Numbered from the stretch's first letter, positions 26,717-43,133 are shown. The stretch: 64,000 nucleotides of DNA from an uncultured Collinsella sp. (GCA_905209765.1 CAJLUE010000001.1:19917-83916); one strand, 5' to 3'. The notes: generated by a model from the sequence alone, not told the origin. A program made the numbers and translations.

Positions 26717-26769
26717 AGGATACGTGGCGTTAGCTGTGCCGTCAACAGACCACGCCGCCGGGCGTATCC
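26717..26769 (-). promoter_or_regulatory. rpsL promoter with upstream 19-nt motif
   Basis: Minus strand: TTGACG (26740-26745), 17-bp spacer, TATCCT (26717-26722). Six bp further upstream is GGATACGCCCGGCGGCGTG (26751-26769), which is shared with the rplC and rplB upstream regions. This is one of the clearest promoters in the window. Confidence 0.72.
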
Positions 26770-26828
26770 CAAAATTGGCATATTTCCGCAAACCCTACAC
26801 AAAAGGGATCCCCTCCTGTGCGCATGGG

Positions 26829-26969
26829 CGGATTCCCGGGCCGGGCGGCCTGCGGTTTAAGTTTGCTGCTCTACAGTCCTGGCTCGCACGGAGGCCACAT
26901 TAAGTGGCCTCCGGCTCGTGCGGAACTCGCGACAAACTTAAACCGCAGGCCGCCCGGCCCGGGAATCCG
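26829..26969. repeat. Large palindromic element, copy 2 (upstream of rpsL)
   Basis: Perfect 37-bp arms (26829-26865 and 26933-26969) enclose a 67-nt interior. The interior has AGTCCTGGCTCGCACG, a stem GAGGCCAC/GTGGCCTC with loop ATTAA, then CGGCTCGTGCGGAACTCGCGA. Only the innermost arm bases (TTAAGTTTG) match copy 1; the rest of the arm is different but still fully paired. It ends about 60 bp upstream of the rpsL motif and promoter. Confidence 0.95.
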
Positions 26970-26989
26970 ACATGCTCGTCGAGGCAACG

Positions 26990-27043
26990 CTACCTGCCAA
27001 AAAGGGACAGGTTTATTTTGGTCGGTTTTATCTGGGGAAACGT
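26990..27043. repeat. GGGACAG-loop hairpin, 54-nt subtype, copy 2
   Basis: It begins with ACCTGCCAAAAAGGGACAGG, continues with a TTTTGG arm and ends in ATCTGGGGAAACGTC. It differs from the copy at 638 by a few bases (GGTCGG in place of GGCAGG). It is not next to a stop codon here. Confidence 0.8.
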
Positions 27044-27094
27044 CGCGCTCCGGCGGTGATCTGCTTTCGTCTTTCGCATGGAAATCGGCGGCGT

Positions 27095-27225
27095 TTTCGG
27101 AAGTATGCGGCAAATTTTGGACTTGCTGAGCGCACAGGGGTTTTGCAATAACAAACCTGCAGGTAGAGCGCTTGAGCATATGCGGTGTGGTCGACCCATC
27201 AAGATTTTGCCGCATACTTCCGAAA
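27095..27225. repeat. Long-loop inverted repeat downstream of rpoC
   Basis: Perfect 20-bp arms, TTTCGGAAGTATGCGGCAAA (27095-27114) and its complement (27206-27225), enclose 91 nt. No coding potential is evident. The gap between rpoC and rpsL (26624-27446) holds this, the palindrome, a 54-nt hairpin and the rpoC terminator. Confidence 0.8.
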
Positions 27226-27302
27226 TCGCACCTCAAAATGATCCGTTTTCCTCCGTCCCCAAGGGGTTAACGAAACGCAACAGGTTGAGCGCACATAAGC
27301 GA

Positions 27303-27402
27303 GCGGCCCCCAGAGCGTACAAGGTGGCATGAAAAAGGCAGGGCATTGACCTTTTGGTCATGCCCTGCCTTTTGAATGACAGATTGTAGCTCTGGGGGCC
27401 GC
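27303..27402 (-). terminator. Nested terminator of the rpoBC operon
   Basis: An outer 14-bp stem GCGGCCCCCAGAGC/GCTCTGGGGGCCGC (27303-27316 with 27389-27402) encloses an inner stem AAAAGGCAGGGCAT with its complement. The inner one is a typical terminator with a T-run on the minus strand. It lies 45 bp after the rpoC stop. Confidence 0.88.
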
Positions 27403-27446
27403 GCAGCGACGGAGGTCGCCGCCGTTCGTTAGAACGGCGGAACTAA

Positions 27447-35423
<7,977 letters not shown>

Positions 35424-35496
35424 CAGGTTTTTCCTCCTTCACGGAAATGCTCGGTGGGTTGGCGAGGCATAGCTTCGCCAGTTATCGCAACCTAAT

Positions 35497-35524
35497 AGTT
35501 TATCAGGTACCGACCGTTGGGCAA
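35497..35524 (-). promoter_or_regulatory. Candidate rpoB promoter
   Basis: Minus strand TTGCCC, 16-bp spacer, TAAACT, about 75 bp upstream of the rpoB GTG. The boxes are moderate, but no better pair is seen in this region. Confidence 0.4.
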
Positions 35525-35685
35525 GAAAAGCCTTGACGCGATTGAGTTTTTGGAGTAGCAAAGTTTTTCGACAGAAAAGATGCAGGTAGATACGTGTGCA
35601 TCGAACATCTGTTCATATATTTTCTGTGAACGAGACTGCTGATGCGGGACGCTGAACGGCGGAATGGCGGCAAGGGTTAACCAGG

Positions 35686-35858
35686 CGGAAACTGTGTCCC
35701 GTTTTGAGGCCTCAAACTGGGTCGCAGTTTCCGGTTGAACCCGGTTTGGGAAACTGTATCCCATTCTGAGCCGAAATTCCGGGCCGCAGTTTCCGCTAGG
35801 GGCCCCAACCGGAAAGCGCGTCCCAGAATTCGACCAAATTGTGGGTCGCACTTTCCGG
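35686..35858. repeat. GGAAA dyad array A (three units)
   Basis: Three dyads of about 49 bp start at 35686, 35748 and 35809. Each has a left arm such as CGGAAACTGTGTCCC and a right arm such as GGGTCGCAGTTTCCG; the third uses GGAAAGCGCGTCCC and GTGGGTCGCACTTTCC. The first unit also has a central palindrome TTTGAGGCCTCAAA. Array B (37703-37875) is a diverged copy of the same length. The two flank the zinc-ribbon gene at 35979-37582. Confidence 0.92.
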
Positions 35859-35899
35859 CAGGTTATGGCAAAGGGGCCGCCGCCTTGTTGCACCCGTTT

Positions 35900-35916
35900 G
35901 GCAATGTTGCGCAACA
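35900..35916. promoter_or_regulatory. Shared 17-nt motif upstream of zinc-ribbon gene 1
   Basis: GGCAATGTTGCGCAACA contains the perfect palindrome TGTTGCGCAACA. The identical 17-mer is at 48758-48774 before the second zinc-ribbon gene. It lies 62 bp before the ATG here and 84 bp there. It is a candidate operator, or part of the flanking repeat system. Confidence 0.6.
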
Positions 35917-35978
35917 GATTCTTCGAATCCGGCATGAAGATACTGGATAGTTACTTATAGCCTAAAGAAAGGATTGCC

Positions 35979-37582
35979 ATGTTTAAGAGCATCCGAAAAG
36001 GCGAGAGGATCGCCGCAGCCACAATCGGCATCGTAGCGGCGCTGACCCCGCTGGCTGCCCCCCCGCGGCATTAGCTGACGGCCTACCGACACCGGAGCTG
36101 GAAAAGTCGCTAACTGTCGACGTCGAAGGCGAGGATCCGTCTGCACGGGTCACAGACGACGGCAATTATGCCATCATCGCAGACTATGACTATGATCTTG
36201 ACGATAACTATAACGATAATTATGTATATTACGGTTATTCACGGCTTGATTTTAAGAGCGGTGAAGTCACTCCTATCGACATACCGAAATCCTGTCTATC
36301 CGATGTTCAGAGTACTTGGGACAACAAGTACCTTTATTGGCTGGAGGACGGCAAGGTCATCGTCTATTCCGTCGAAGATCAACAACGGGTCGCCCACTCT
36401 ATACACATTAAGAAATCAGAGGCCGGCCGTATCGAGCTTAATGAAGACGGAAACCGCTTGACCGCCTATTGTTCGAATGGCAAATACGGGAAAGTTTGCG
36501 TTTTCAATCTGCAATCAAATGAGAAAACATTTACGTACAAGTTCGAAAAAGGCGATTTAGACGCCCTCCTCTCAAGGGATGGAAAGCGTTTGTATGTCTG
36601 CTCAAATCGAAAGCTTAAGATAATCGACATTCCCGATGGCTCCACGTCAATTAAAGAGATGCCAGGCAACGCCCAATGTAATGGGGTAACTAGGGCATAC
36701 AGGTCCGATAAACTACTCATAGAGACCACCAGCGACGACGATTCGCTATATACAACCTATTTCATGGCGGATTACGATGGCAACATCGATAAAGTAGCCG
36801 ACGGCAATAAAATTAGTATCTATGACACCTGGGGAAAATATATCCTAGCCATTACTGGCGAAAACTACGACACTATTGTTATTGACCCAAACACTGGGAA
36901 GCAAATTCGATATTTAATAAAAAACGACGACGAGGACTGGATTGATAATACCGACATCTCGAGAGACGGCAATATCGTGCTGGCCTCGATCTCAAACGAC
37001 AGTTCAACCGTCGTTCGCCTCATCGATACTCAGACAGGCCAGAGGGTCGACAGTAAAACTAAATCGGATAGCCATTGCTTCCCCGAGTTCGTCGATAACG
37101 ACCAAAAAATCGTTGTGGACTATTCCGATGCCGAAGACCCCACGAAGATGCACATCGACATCTACAAGTCGAATATCCACTATAGCCCGATCGAGAAACT
37201 CATCTTCTTTGCCCAGGACAACATGCCAATCATTGTTGGCGGTGGGATTGCGGCTGTCCTGATGATCATCGGCGGCATCGCAGTCGTTTGCATCCGTCGC
37301 AAAAAGCGCGCCGCAGCTCAAACAAGCATCGCTGGCACCGCACCCAAAGCAAAGAAGCACAAGCGCGGCCGCCACAAGAAGTATGCCCAGCAGGAACAGG
37401 TCGCTCAACAGTCTTCTGCTGGTTCAGCATTTGATACACAATGGCAATCATCAGGGGAGCCCCTCACAGACATTCCCCAGCAGCCGGTCGCATCTTCCGC
37501 ACCGAAATTCTGCCGCCACTGCGGCTCCCCGCTCGTGCCAGAAGCCAAGTTCTGCCCCAAGTGCGGCCATCCGGTTGAATAG
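35979..37582 (+). pseudogene. Exported beta-propeller-like membrane protein with C-terminal zinc ribbon, frameshifted at a C7 tract
   Basis: ATG at 35979 follows AGAAAGGA and encodes a signal peptide (FKSIRKGERIAAATIGIV), but the frame stops at TAG 36072. If the run of seven C at 36058-36064 had eight, the frame would continue through a signal-peptidase site ALADG to 37582 without a stop. The long part has repeated strand-turn segments like a beta-propeller, a membrane helix near 37220-37290 (MPIIVGGGIAAVLMIIGG) followed by RRKKR, a Lys/Arg/Gln-rich linker and a final zinc ribbon (CRHCGS, then CPKCGHP). The propeller would lie outside and the ribbon inside. Base composition is lower in G+C than its neighbours. 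Function unknown. Confidence 0.72.
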
Positions 37583-37611
37583 CATCTGACAAGCAAGCCC
37601 ACAGCCAAATC

Positions 37612-37639
37612 GGGCCGCCCCTCACGGGACGGCCCTTTT
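37612..37639 (+). terminator. Terminator of zinc-ribbon gene 1
   Basis: GGGCCG (37612-37617) pairs with CGGCCC (37630-37635), followed by TTTT, 30 bp after the stop codon. Confidence 0.75.
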
Positions 37640-37702
37640 GCTCGGAAGACCAGCGAACGACACTGTCATGAACGAGCGCCAAGTTGTTCGTGACAGATCA
37701 GG

Positions 37703-37875
37703 CGGAAACTGCGTCCCGTTTTGAGGCCTCAAACTGGGTCGCAGTTTCCGATTGAGCCCTGTTCGGGAAAGCGTGTCCCGTTCTGATCCGATATTCTGGG
37801 TCGCACTTTCCGCTAGGAGCTCCAACCGGAAAGCGCATCCCAGAATTCAGCCAAATTGTGGGTCGCACTTTCCGG
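37703..37875. repeat. GGAAA dyad array B (three units)
   Basis: This is a 173-bp array in the same orientation and of the same length as array A, including the central TTTGAGGCCTCAAA in unit 1. Unit 2 has changed arms (GGGAAAGCGTGTCCC with GGGTCGCACTTTCC) that still pair, so left and right arms changed together. Confidence 0.92.
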
Positions 37876-37894
37876 AGCCAAGCCGCGGCGCGCA

Positions 37895-37928
37895 TAAAAA
37901 ACGGGTGCAGACCGAAGTCTGCACCCGT
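37895..37928 (-). terminator. galU terminator
   Basis: A perfect 12-bp stem ACGGGTGCAGAC/GTCTGCACCCGT (37901-37912 with 37917-37928), loop CGAA, is followed by six T on the minus strand. Confidence 0.93.
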
Positions 37929-37948
37929 AAATGTCGATGCCCGAAGGC

Positions 37949-38857
37949 TTATTTGCGCATCAAGCCGCCGCGCTCGTCGATGGCGTCCCAGAAGGCGCCG
38001 GCAAAGCGAGGATCGTTTGCAGCCATGAGGGCGTTGGTGGCCATCCAGCCAGACGGGGTACCGGTATCGTAGCCCGACAGCGGGTCGATGACGACAGCGT
38101 ACATGGCCTCGCGGTCGAGCGAACGTGCCATGGCGTCGGTCAGCTGGATCTCGCCGCCCTTACCGGCCTGCTGATCGGCCAGCAGGTCCATGACCAGCGG
38201 GCTCAGCAGGTAGCGACCGACGATGTACAGGTTGGACGGAGCCGCCTCGGGAGCGGGCTTCTCAACCAGGCCGCCGATGCGCCAAACGGCACCGGGCTCG
38301 TCGTCAGCGGCATTCTCAAAGCCCTCGAGAGAGCCCACGCGATCGCCGGCGATGACACCATAGCGGCTGACTTCCTCGGGAGCGCACGCGGCAACGGCGA
38401 TAACCGAAGCGCCGCCATGCTCCTTGGAAACGGCGAGCATCTTGTCGCAGATATCGCGGTTGGGCACAACATAGTCACCCAGAAGAACCAGGAAGTTCTC
38501 CCCTGCCACAGCGTCGGCAGCAGAGCGAATGGCGTGACCGAGGCCCTTGGGCTCGTACTGATAACGGAAGTCGACCGGCATACCGCCCGCATGGGCGACA
38601 GCGTCGGCATAAGCGTCCTTGCCGCGCTCGCGCAACAGGTTCTCGAGCGAACGATCGGGCTGGAAGTAGTTCAGCAGCTCGGGCTTGCCGGGAGAAGTGA
38701 CGATAATGGCATCGTCGACCTCCTCGGGATCGAGCGCCTCCTCGACGACGTACTGGATGACCGGCTTGTCGAGAACCGGCAGCATCTCTTTGGGCGTGCA
38801 CTTGGTGCCAGGCAGAAAACGCGTGCCAAGACCGGCGGCGGGGATGATTGCCTTCAT
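37949..38857 (-). CDS. galU: UTP--glucose-1-phosphate uridylyltransferase
   Basis: The enzyme makes UDP-glucose for cell-envelope glycans. MKAIIPAAGLGTRFLPGTKC is the nucleotide-binding start; KEMLPVLDKPVIQYVVEEA and the later GLVEKP motif confirm the family. Length about 302 residues is normal. I chose the ATG at 38855-38857; a TTG three codons upstream is closer to the AAAGGA box and remains possible. The gene stands alone with its own terminator. Confidence 0.95.
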   Translation of the reverse strand: MKAIIPAAGLGTRFLPGTKCTPKEMLPVLDKPVIQYVVEEALDPEEVDDAIIVTSPGKPELLNYFQPDRSLENLLRERGKDAYADAVAHAGGMPVDFRYQYEPKGLGHAIRSAADAVAGENFLVLLGDYVVPNRDICDKMLAVSKEHGGASVIAVAACAPEEVSRYGVIAGDRVGSLEGFENAADDEPGAVWRIGGLVEKPAPEAAPSNLYIVGRYLLSPLVMDLLADQQAGKGGEIQLTDAMARSLDREAMYAVVIDPLSGYDTGTPSGWMATNALMAANDPRFAGAFWDAIDERGGLMRK

Positions 38858-39108
38858 ATTATTCAAGGATCCTTTCGCAGGCGCAGGATGCGCCCTGTGC
38901 GTGCGGCATAGCGGCCGCAGACCAAATTGCGATACCGAATTATCTTACCGCTGCTATTTAACGTTAATGCAGGCAAGCGCCATTCTTCAGCAGGTCAACG
39001 CAAATTATTGCTCGAGTGGTGCAATTTTATCGCTCAGCGGTAGCGACCCCAACGCACCGCAAACGGCAACAATTTGCATGCCGAGCCAGCAAAATAGAGG
39101 GGTCATAA

Positions 39109-39143
39109 CAAAAAAGACGGGGCTCGCAATGCGAACCCCGTCT
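39109..39143 (-). terminator. Terminator of rplJ-rplL
   Basis: AGACGGGG...CCCCGTCT stem (39115-39143) is followed on the minus strand by a run of six T. It lies 28 bp after rplL. The gap up to galU (38858-39170) shows nothing else that I recognise. Confidence 0.92.
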
Positions 39144-39170
39144 GCAAAGAAATCTGGCGAGAAAGCCTGA

Positions 39171-39548
39171 TTACTTGAGGGTGACAGCAGCGCCAGCAGC
39201 CTCGAGCTTCTCCTTGGCAGCCTCGGCGTCCTCCTTCTTGGCACCCTCGAGAACAGCCTTGGGAGCGCCCTCGACGACCTCCTTGGCCTCCTTCAGGCCA
39301 AGGTTGGTGAGCTCACGGACGGCCTTGATGACCTGGATCTTGTTGTCGCCGAAGCCCTCGAGCACGACATCAAACTCGGTCTTCTCCTCGGCCTCAGCAG
39401 CGCCAGCAGCGGGAGCGGCGACAACAGCGGCAGGAGCAGCGGCGGAAACGCCGAAGGTGTCCTCGATAGCCTTGACGAGCTCGGAAGCCTCGAGAAGGGT
39501 CATTTCCTTAAGAGCATCGATGATCTCATCGGTGGTAAGCTTAGCCAT
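39171..39548 (-). CDS. rplL: 50S ribosomal protein L7/L12
   Basis: L7/L12 forms the stalk that recruits translation factors. The family start [20 protein letters not shown] sets the ATG at 39546-39548 (125 residues). The N-terminal dimer domain is followed by an Ala/Gly hinge (about residues 36-52) and the C-terminal domain [20 protein letters not shown]. It lies 102 bp after rplJ. Confidence 0.97.
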   Translation of the reverse strand: MAKLTTDEIIDALKEMTLLEASELVKAIEDTFGVSAAAPAAVVAAPAAGAAEAEEKTEFDVVLEGFGDNKIQVIKAVRELTNLGLKEAKEVVEGAPKAVLEGAKKEDAEAAKEKLEAAGAAVTLK

Positions 39549-39650
39549 TTCTAAGTCCTTTCGGTTTTCGTGTCTGTGCACGGAGATCAGTTAAAACACG
39601 GCGCGAATGCGCCAGGGGTGCGGCGTTGCCGCCGCGGGTGAAAACAGCGA

Positions 39651-40172
39651 CTAGGCTGCCTTCTGCTCGGAGACCTGCTGGATCGAACGAGCGAGACCAG
39701 AGGAAACGCCGTTGACGCAGACAGCGATGTCGCGAGCGAAACCGGAGATGAGACCAGCGATCTGGCCGAGAAGCTGATCCTTGGTGGGCAGCTCGGCGAT
39801 AGCCTTAACATCATCAGCGGAAACGGCCTTGCCGTCGGAGATACCGCCCTTGATCTCAAGGACGCCCTTGGACTGAGCGGAGAAGTCCTTAAGGGCCTTA
39901 GCGGCCTCGACCGGCTCGGACTCGTAGAACACATAAGCGACGGGGCCGGCGAGGATCTCGTCGAGCTCGGGCTGCTCCTGGTTCTTGAGAGCGATCTTGA
40001 CCAGGTTGTTCTTGTAGACCTTCATCTCGGCGCCGCACTCGCGAAGCTGATGACGCAGCTCCTGAGCCTGCTTAACCGTCAGACCGTTGTAGTTGACGAC
40101 GAACAGACCGGCGTTCTCGGCGATACGGGACTCGATCTCTGCAACCTTGTCGATTTTGTACTGCTGGGGCAT
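39651..40172 (-). CDS. rplJ: 50S ribosomal protein L10
   Basis: L10 (uL10) anchors the L7/L12 dimers to the ribosome and represses its own operon by binding its leader. The 173-residue protein has IAENAGLFVVNYNGLTVKQA and the C-terminal helices that bind L7/L12. The start ATG has a GAGGAGG box. A long leader with an attenuator lies upstream. rplK and rplA, its usual neighbours, are not nearby. Confidence 0.95.
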   Translation of the reverse strand: MPQQYKIDKVAEIESRIAENAGLFVVNYNGLTVKQAQELRHQLRECGAEMKVYKNNLVKIALKNQEQPELDEILAGPVAYVFYESEPVEAAKALKDFSAQSKGVLEIKGGISDGKAVSADDVKAIAELPTKDQLLGQIAGLISGFARDIAVCVNGVSSGLARSIQQVSEQKAA

Positions 40173-40380
40173 GAATTACACCTCCTCGAATTCTTTCCGG
40201 GCACGGTCCGCCACAAGGACGTGACGGGGGCATGTCCAAAAAGAAAGCCCCCGCGCTGCATGAGCGACGGGGGCGAGAAGACATATCTACTCGACCACCT
40301 CGGCTGGCGGGATATCCCATTAAGCTCGCAGGCAATGCCCGTTTGCGCCGGCTGTCTCTGGCAGCGGATTCGTGCGTGAA
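40173..40380 (-). ncRNA. rplJ leader with L10-type attenuator
   Basis: About 200 nt of leader separate a strong promoter from rplJ. Near its 3' part is an intrinsic terminator: GCCCCCG...CGGGGGC stem (40247-40257 with 40263-40274) followed on the minus strand by TTTCTTTTT. A second GCCCCCGTC-like segment just downstream (near 40220-40232) could compete for the same arm. This fits control of rplJ-rplL by L10 binding with premature termination, as known for L10 leaders. I did not fold it in full. Confidence 0.7.
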
Positions 40381-40386
40381 CCGAAA

Positions 40387-40417
40387 GTATTATGGCGGGG
40401 ACCCCGGCGTCGGTCAA
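40387..40417 (-). promoter_or_regulatory. rplJ promoter
   Basis: Minus strand TTGACC (40412-40417) and TAATAC (40387-40392), spacer 19 bp (18 if the -10 is read as ATAATA). It places the transcription start near 40380 and leaves the large palindrome at 40454 outside the transcript. Confidence 0.6.
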
Positions 40418-40453
40418 CGGAAAACCGGGCTGTACACAATTCCACCATCCGGC

Positions 40454-40580
40454 CGCGCCGCCGAAGGCCAGGCGCAAGGTTTTCGCTCGGTCAAGTCCTG
40501 GCTCGCACGAAGAGCACATTAAGTGCTCTTCGGCTCGTGCGGAATCTACGAAAACCTTGCGCCTGGCCTTCGGCGGCGCG
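40454..40580. repeat. Large palindromic element, copy 3 (upstream of rplJ)
   Basis: Perfect 32-bp arms (40454-40485 and 40549-40580) enclose a 63-nt interior with AAGTCCTGGCTCGCACG, a stem AGAGCAC/GTGCTCT with loop ATTAA, and CGGCTCGTGCGGAA. The interior matches copies 1 and 2; the outer arms do not match either. It ends 37 bp upstream of the rplJ -35 box and about 100 bp downstream of the aminotransferase stop. Confidence 0.95.
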
Positions 40581-40678
40581 TGCCTGCGTCAACTATGGGG
40601 CAGCCCGGTTTTACGTTGGCCGGCACGCCCCACTCATAATGCTTGGGCCGGTGGGCTGATGTGTTGCGTCCCTGAGGA

Positions 40679-41815
40679 CTACAAAGTCGAAATGAAGGTG
40701 GACAGGCGGTGGAGGCCTTCGTCCAGGTCTTTGTCGGAGACGCAGTAGCTTAGGCGGATGTGGCCTTCGGTTCCGAAGCAGTTTCCGGGGACTAGGGCTA
40801 CGTTTGCCTCTTTGATGGCTTTGATGCAGAAGTCTTCGCTGGTTAGGCCGAATTGTTTGATGCTCGGGAAGGTATAGAAGGCTCCCGCCGGTTCAACTAC
40901 GTCGAGGCCCATGGCGTTTAAGGCCGCGAGCACGCGTTTGCGGCGGGCTCGGTAGACTTCGAGCATGGGCGTGGGGTCGACGGTGAGGGCTCGAGCTGCG
41001 GCGTCCATTTCGAAGGAAACGGCGCTCGATACTAGGTATTGGTGGGCCTTTGCGATCTCGGCGATGACGGGGGCTGCCGCCGCGAGCCAGCCCAAGCGCC
41101 AGCCGGTCATGGCCCAAGGTTTGGAGAAGCTCTCGATAACCACTGTCTGCTCGCGTAGCTCCGGGTGGCACCGGGCAAAGCGCTCGTAGCCATCCACATA
41201 GACTAGGCGGTTGTATACGTCGTCGCAGACCACGTAGATGCCCGCCTGCTCTGCCACGTGTGCCACGGCGTCGAGCGATGCCGCGTTGAGGATGCAGCCC
41301 GTAGGATTGTTGGGCGTGCAGATGACGATGGCCTTGGTCGCCGGCGTCACGCAAGCACGAAGTGCGTCCTCGTCAATCTGGAATTGCGCAGGCTCCGTAT
41401 CCAAAAAGATCGCCTTGGCGTGGTTGGCCACGACAATGCTTTCGTACAGGCCAAAAGCCGGCGTGGGGATAATGACCTCGTCGCCAGGGTTGAGCATGGC
41501 CATAAACGTGGCCGACAGGGCCTCGGTCGCGCCGTCGGTCAGGATGACCTCGTCGGCCGAAAACGTAAGGCCCGCGTCCCCCATGTAGGCAGACAACGCC
41601 TCGCGCAGGGCGGGACGGCCGTTGTTGGGCGGATAGTGCGTGTCGCCGCGGTCGAGCGAGGCCGTCACCTCGGCGCTAATCACGTCGGGCGTGGGAAAAT
41701 CGGGCTCGCCGAGCGCAAGCGCAATGCATCCCGGATGCTGGGCGGCGAGCGCGTTGATCCGGCGGATGCCGGAGGGCTTGAGCGTGGCAAGCGAGGTATT
41801 CATGGGCAGACGCAT
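40679..41815 (-). CDS. Class I/II pyridoxal phosphate aminotransferase
   Basis: This soluble amino acid aminotransferase of 378 residues has LALGEPDFPTPDVI near residue 34, the cofactor-binding CTPNNPTGCILN (Asn) and VVCDDVYNRLVY (Asp and Tyr). The Schiff-base lysine is in IESFSKPWAMTGWRLGW, and HIRLSYCVSD gives the substrate-binding Arg. It resembles aspartate/aromatic aminotransferases (AspC or PatA-like), but the exact substrate is not determined. AAAGGA 5 nt before the ATG supports the start. It is a single gene. Confidence 0.88.
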   Translation of the reverse strand: MRLPMNTSLATLKPSGIRRINALAAQHPGCIALALGEPDFPTPDVISAEVTASLDRGDTHYPPNNGRPALREALSAYMGDAGLTFSADEVILTDGATEALSATFMAMLNPGDEVIIPTPAFGLYESIVVANHAKAIFLDTEPAQFQIDEDALRACVTPATKAIVICTPNNPTGCILNAASLDAVAHVAEQAGIYVVCDDVYNRLVYVDGYERFARCHPELREQTVVIESFSKPWAMTGWRLGWLAAAAPVIAEIAKAHQYLVSSAVSFEMDAAARALTVDPTPMLEVYRARRKRVLAALNAMGLDVVEPAGAFYTFPSIKQFGLTSEDFCIKAIKEANVALVPGNCFGTEGHIRLSYCVSDKDLDEGLHRLSTFISTL

Positions 41816-41908
41816 GGCGTTCCTTTCGTAAGGGTTGCACTAGGATAGCGCGGCGGAGCGCCACCAGACGGTGTAACCTAAACGGAAACCAACCGGAAAG
41901 GAGGCGGC

Positions 41909-42568
41909 ATGGAGACGACCGCACGCGGCGATGTACCAAAAGCACTGCATAACATCGCGTTTGTCAGTATTCCCGAGAGCGCCGATCTTGAGTTTTTGCT
42001 CTGGGACCTGCAGGATGCCATCGCCGCCTATGCTCAGCTTTCCGGCACCGCGCTCCCCCGCCCGATCGATTTGGAGGCGGATGATGCCGGTGTAGTCGAT
42101 GGCATGGTGCTCGCTGTTGATGATGCATTTGATGATGAGGCGATGATCGCTGTCGAGCAGATACTCGATCGCCTTAGGAATACAGAGACACGCATCTATG
42201 TCGTCGTCCAGGCCGCGTCCAAAAACAACAAGCAGGCGGACGAAGTCCTCGACCGCCTGTATCGGGCATGTATTCTACGTGACCTGCCATGGTGCGACGG
42301 CGTTGTCATCTGTGCCGGCAGCGGTATCGCAGCACTTCGCCATTCCCCACGCATGGGCCTCTTGCGCCGACCATTTTCGGAAGCGATGGATAAGCTTGTG
42401 GGCGCTGTGCGCATGGGCTGCTCCATTGAGCATGCGCAGCTGCTTGGCGGTGGCAATGCCGAAAGCGTCGATGCCGACGGCATGGTGCGCGCCAAGCCCG
42501 CGCCGCCCGCACCGATCTGGCATGCCATCATGAAATGCCTCGGCACCCGCGCCCAATCAGATATCTAA
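41909..42568 (+). CDS. Hypothetical protein, 219 residues
   Basis: I do not recognise a family with confidence. The gene looks real: AAAGGAGG lies 5 nt before the ATG and codon use resembles neighbours. The protein alternates strands and helices, with VDGMVLAVDD, IYVVVQAASKNNKQADEVLD and the strand-loop DLPWCDGVVICAGSGIAAL. That pattern is faintly like NAD(P)H:FMN reductase or flavodoxin folds. No signal peptide or membrane helix is seen. It is divergent from the aminotransferase and ends one base before the convergent glycosylase gene. Confidence 0.65.
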   Translation: METTARGDVPKALHNIAFVSIPESADLEFLLWDLQDAIAAYAQLSGTALPRPIDLEADDAGVVDGMVLAVDDAFDDEAMIAVEQILDRLRNTETRIYVVVQAASKNNKQADEVLDRLYRACILRDLPWCDGVVICAGSGIAALRHSPRMGLLRRPFSEAMDKLVGAVRMGCSIEHAQLLGGGNAESVDADGMVRAKPAPPAPIWHAIMKCLGTRAQSDI

Positions 42569-42569
42569 A

Positions 42570-43133
42570 TTACAGCGCGCCCCAATCAACGGCCTCGCGC
42601 CAGCGCTCGACAAGGCGCTCCAGGCGCCATGCCGCATTGGCGGGACTTGTCGACGGCAGAACGATGGCCGGCAGCCCGGTGCGTTCTAGTAGATAGCGCT
42701 TGTAGAGCCGACCTGCCGTGCCGCCGTTACAGACAACGACCTCGATAGGAGCCGCGCCGGTAATACGCTCGGCATGCGCCGGAACGACGTTTTTGATGCT
42801 CGCGTCACTCGAGCCCTTGATGTCACAGCTCTCGATCACGTCCCACAGGGCCACGCCGCCGTTCAGCAGCATGGCCCGCTTGGCGGCAATGGAGGCATCG
42901 AGCGTCGCGGGCTCACCGCTTGCCAAAGGATCGCCCTCGTTGGGCGGCACAGGCACGCCGAGGCACGCGGCCATCACGCGCCAAAAGCGGTTCTGCGGAT
43001 TGCCGTAGTAGAAGGCATTGGCACGCGAGAGCACCGAGGGAAACGAGCCCAACACCAAAACGCGCGAGCGCTCGTCGAACACGGGTTCAAACCCATGCTC
43101 AATATGTTGATAGCCCTCGTCGGACGCAGCCAT
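42570..43133 (-). CDS. DNA-deoxyinosine glycosylase (uracil-DNA glycosylase superfamily)
   Basis: This enzyme should remove deaminated bases, mainly hypoxanthine, from DNA. The 187-residue protein has the superfamily motif 1 as LVLGSFPSVLSRANAFYYGNPQNRFW and the later motif LPSTSPANAAWRLE. The gap between GSFPS and YYGNPQNRFW is typical of the HDG/family 6 type rather than of classic UDG. It lies 3 bp upstream of the glycosidase gene and so probably shares its transcript, although no functional link is evident. Confidence 0.82.
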   Translation of the reverse strand: MAASDEGYQHIEHGFEPVFDERSRVLVLGSFPSVLSRANAFYYGNPQNRFWRVMAACLGVPVPPNEGDPLASGEPATLDASIAAKRAMLLNGGVALWDVIESCDIKGSSDASIKNVVPAHAERITGAAPIEVVVCNGGTAGRLYKRYLLERTGLPAIVLPSTSPANAAWRLERLVERWREAVDWGAL

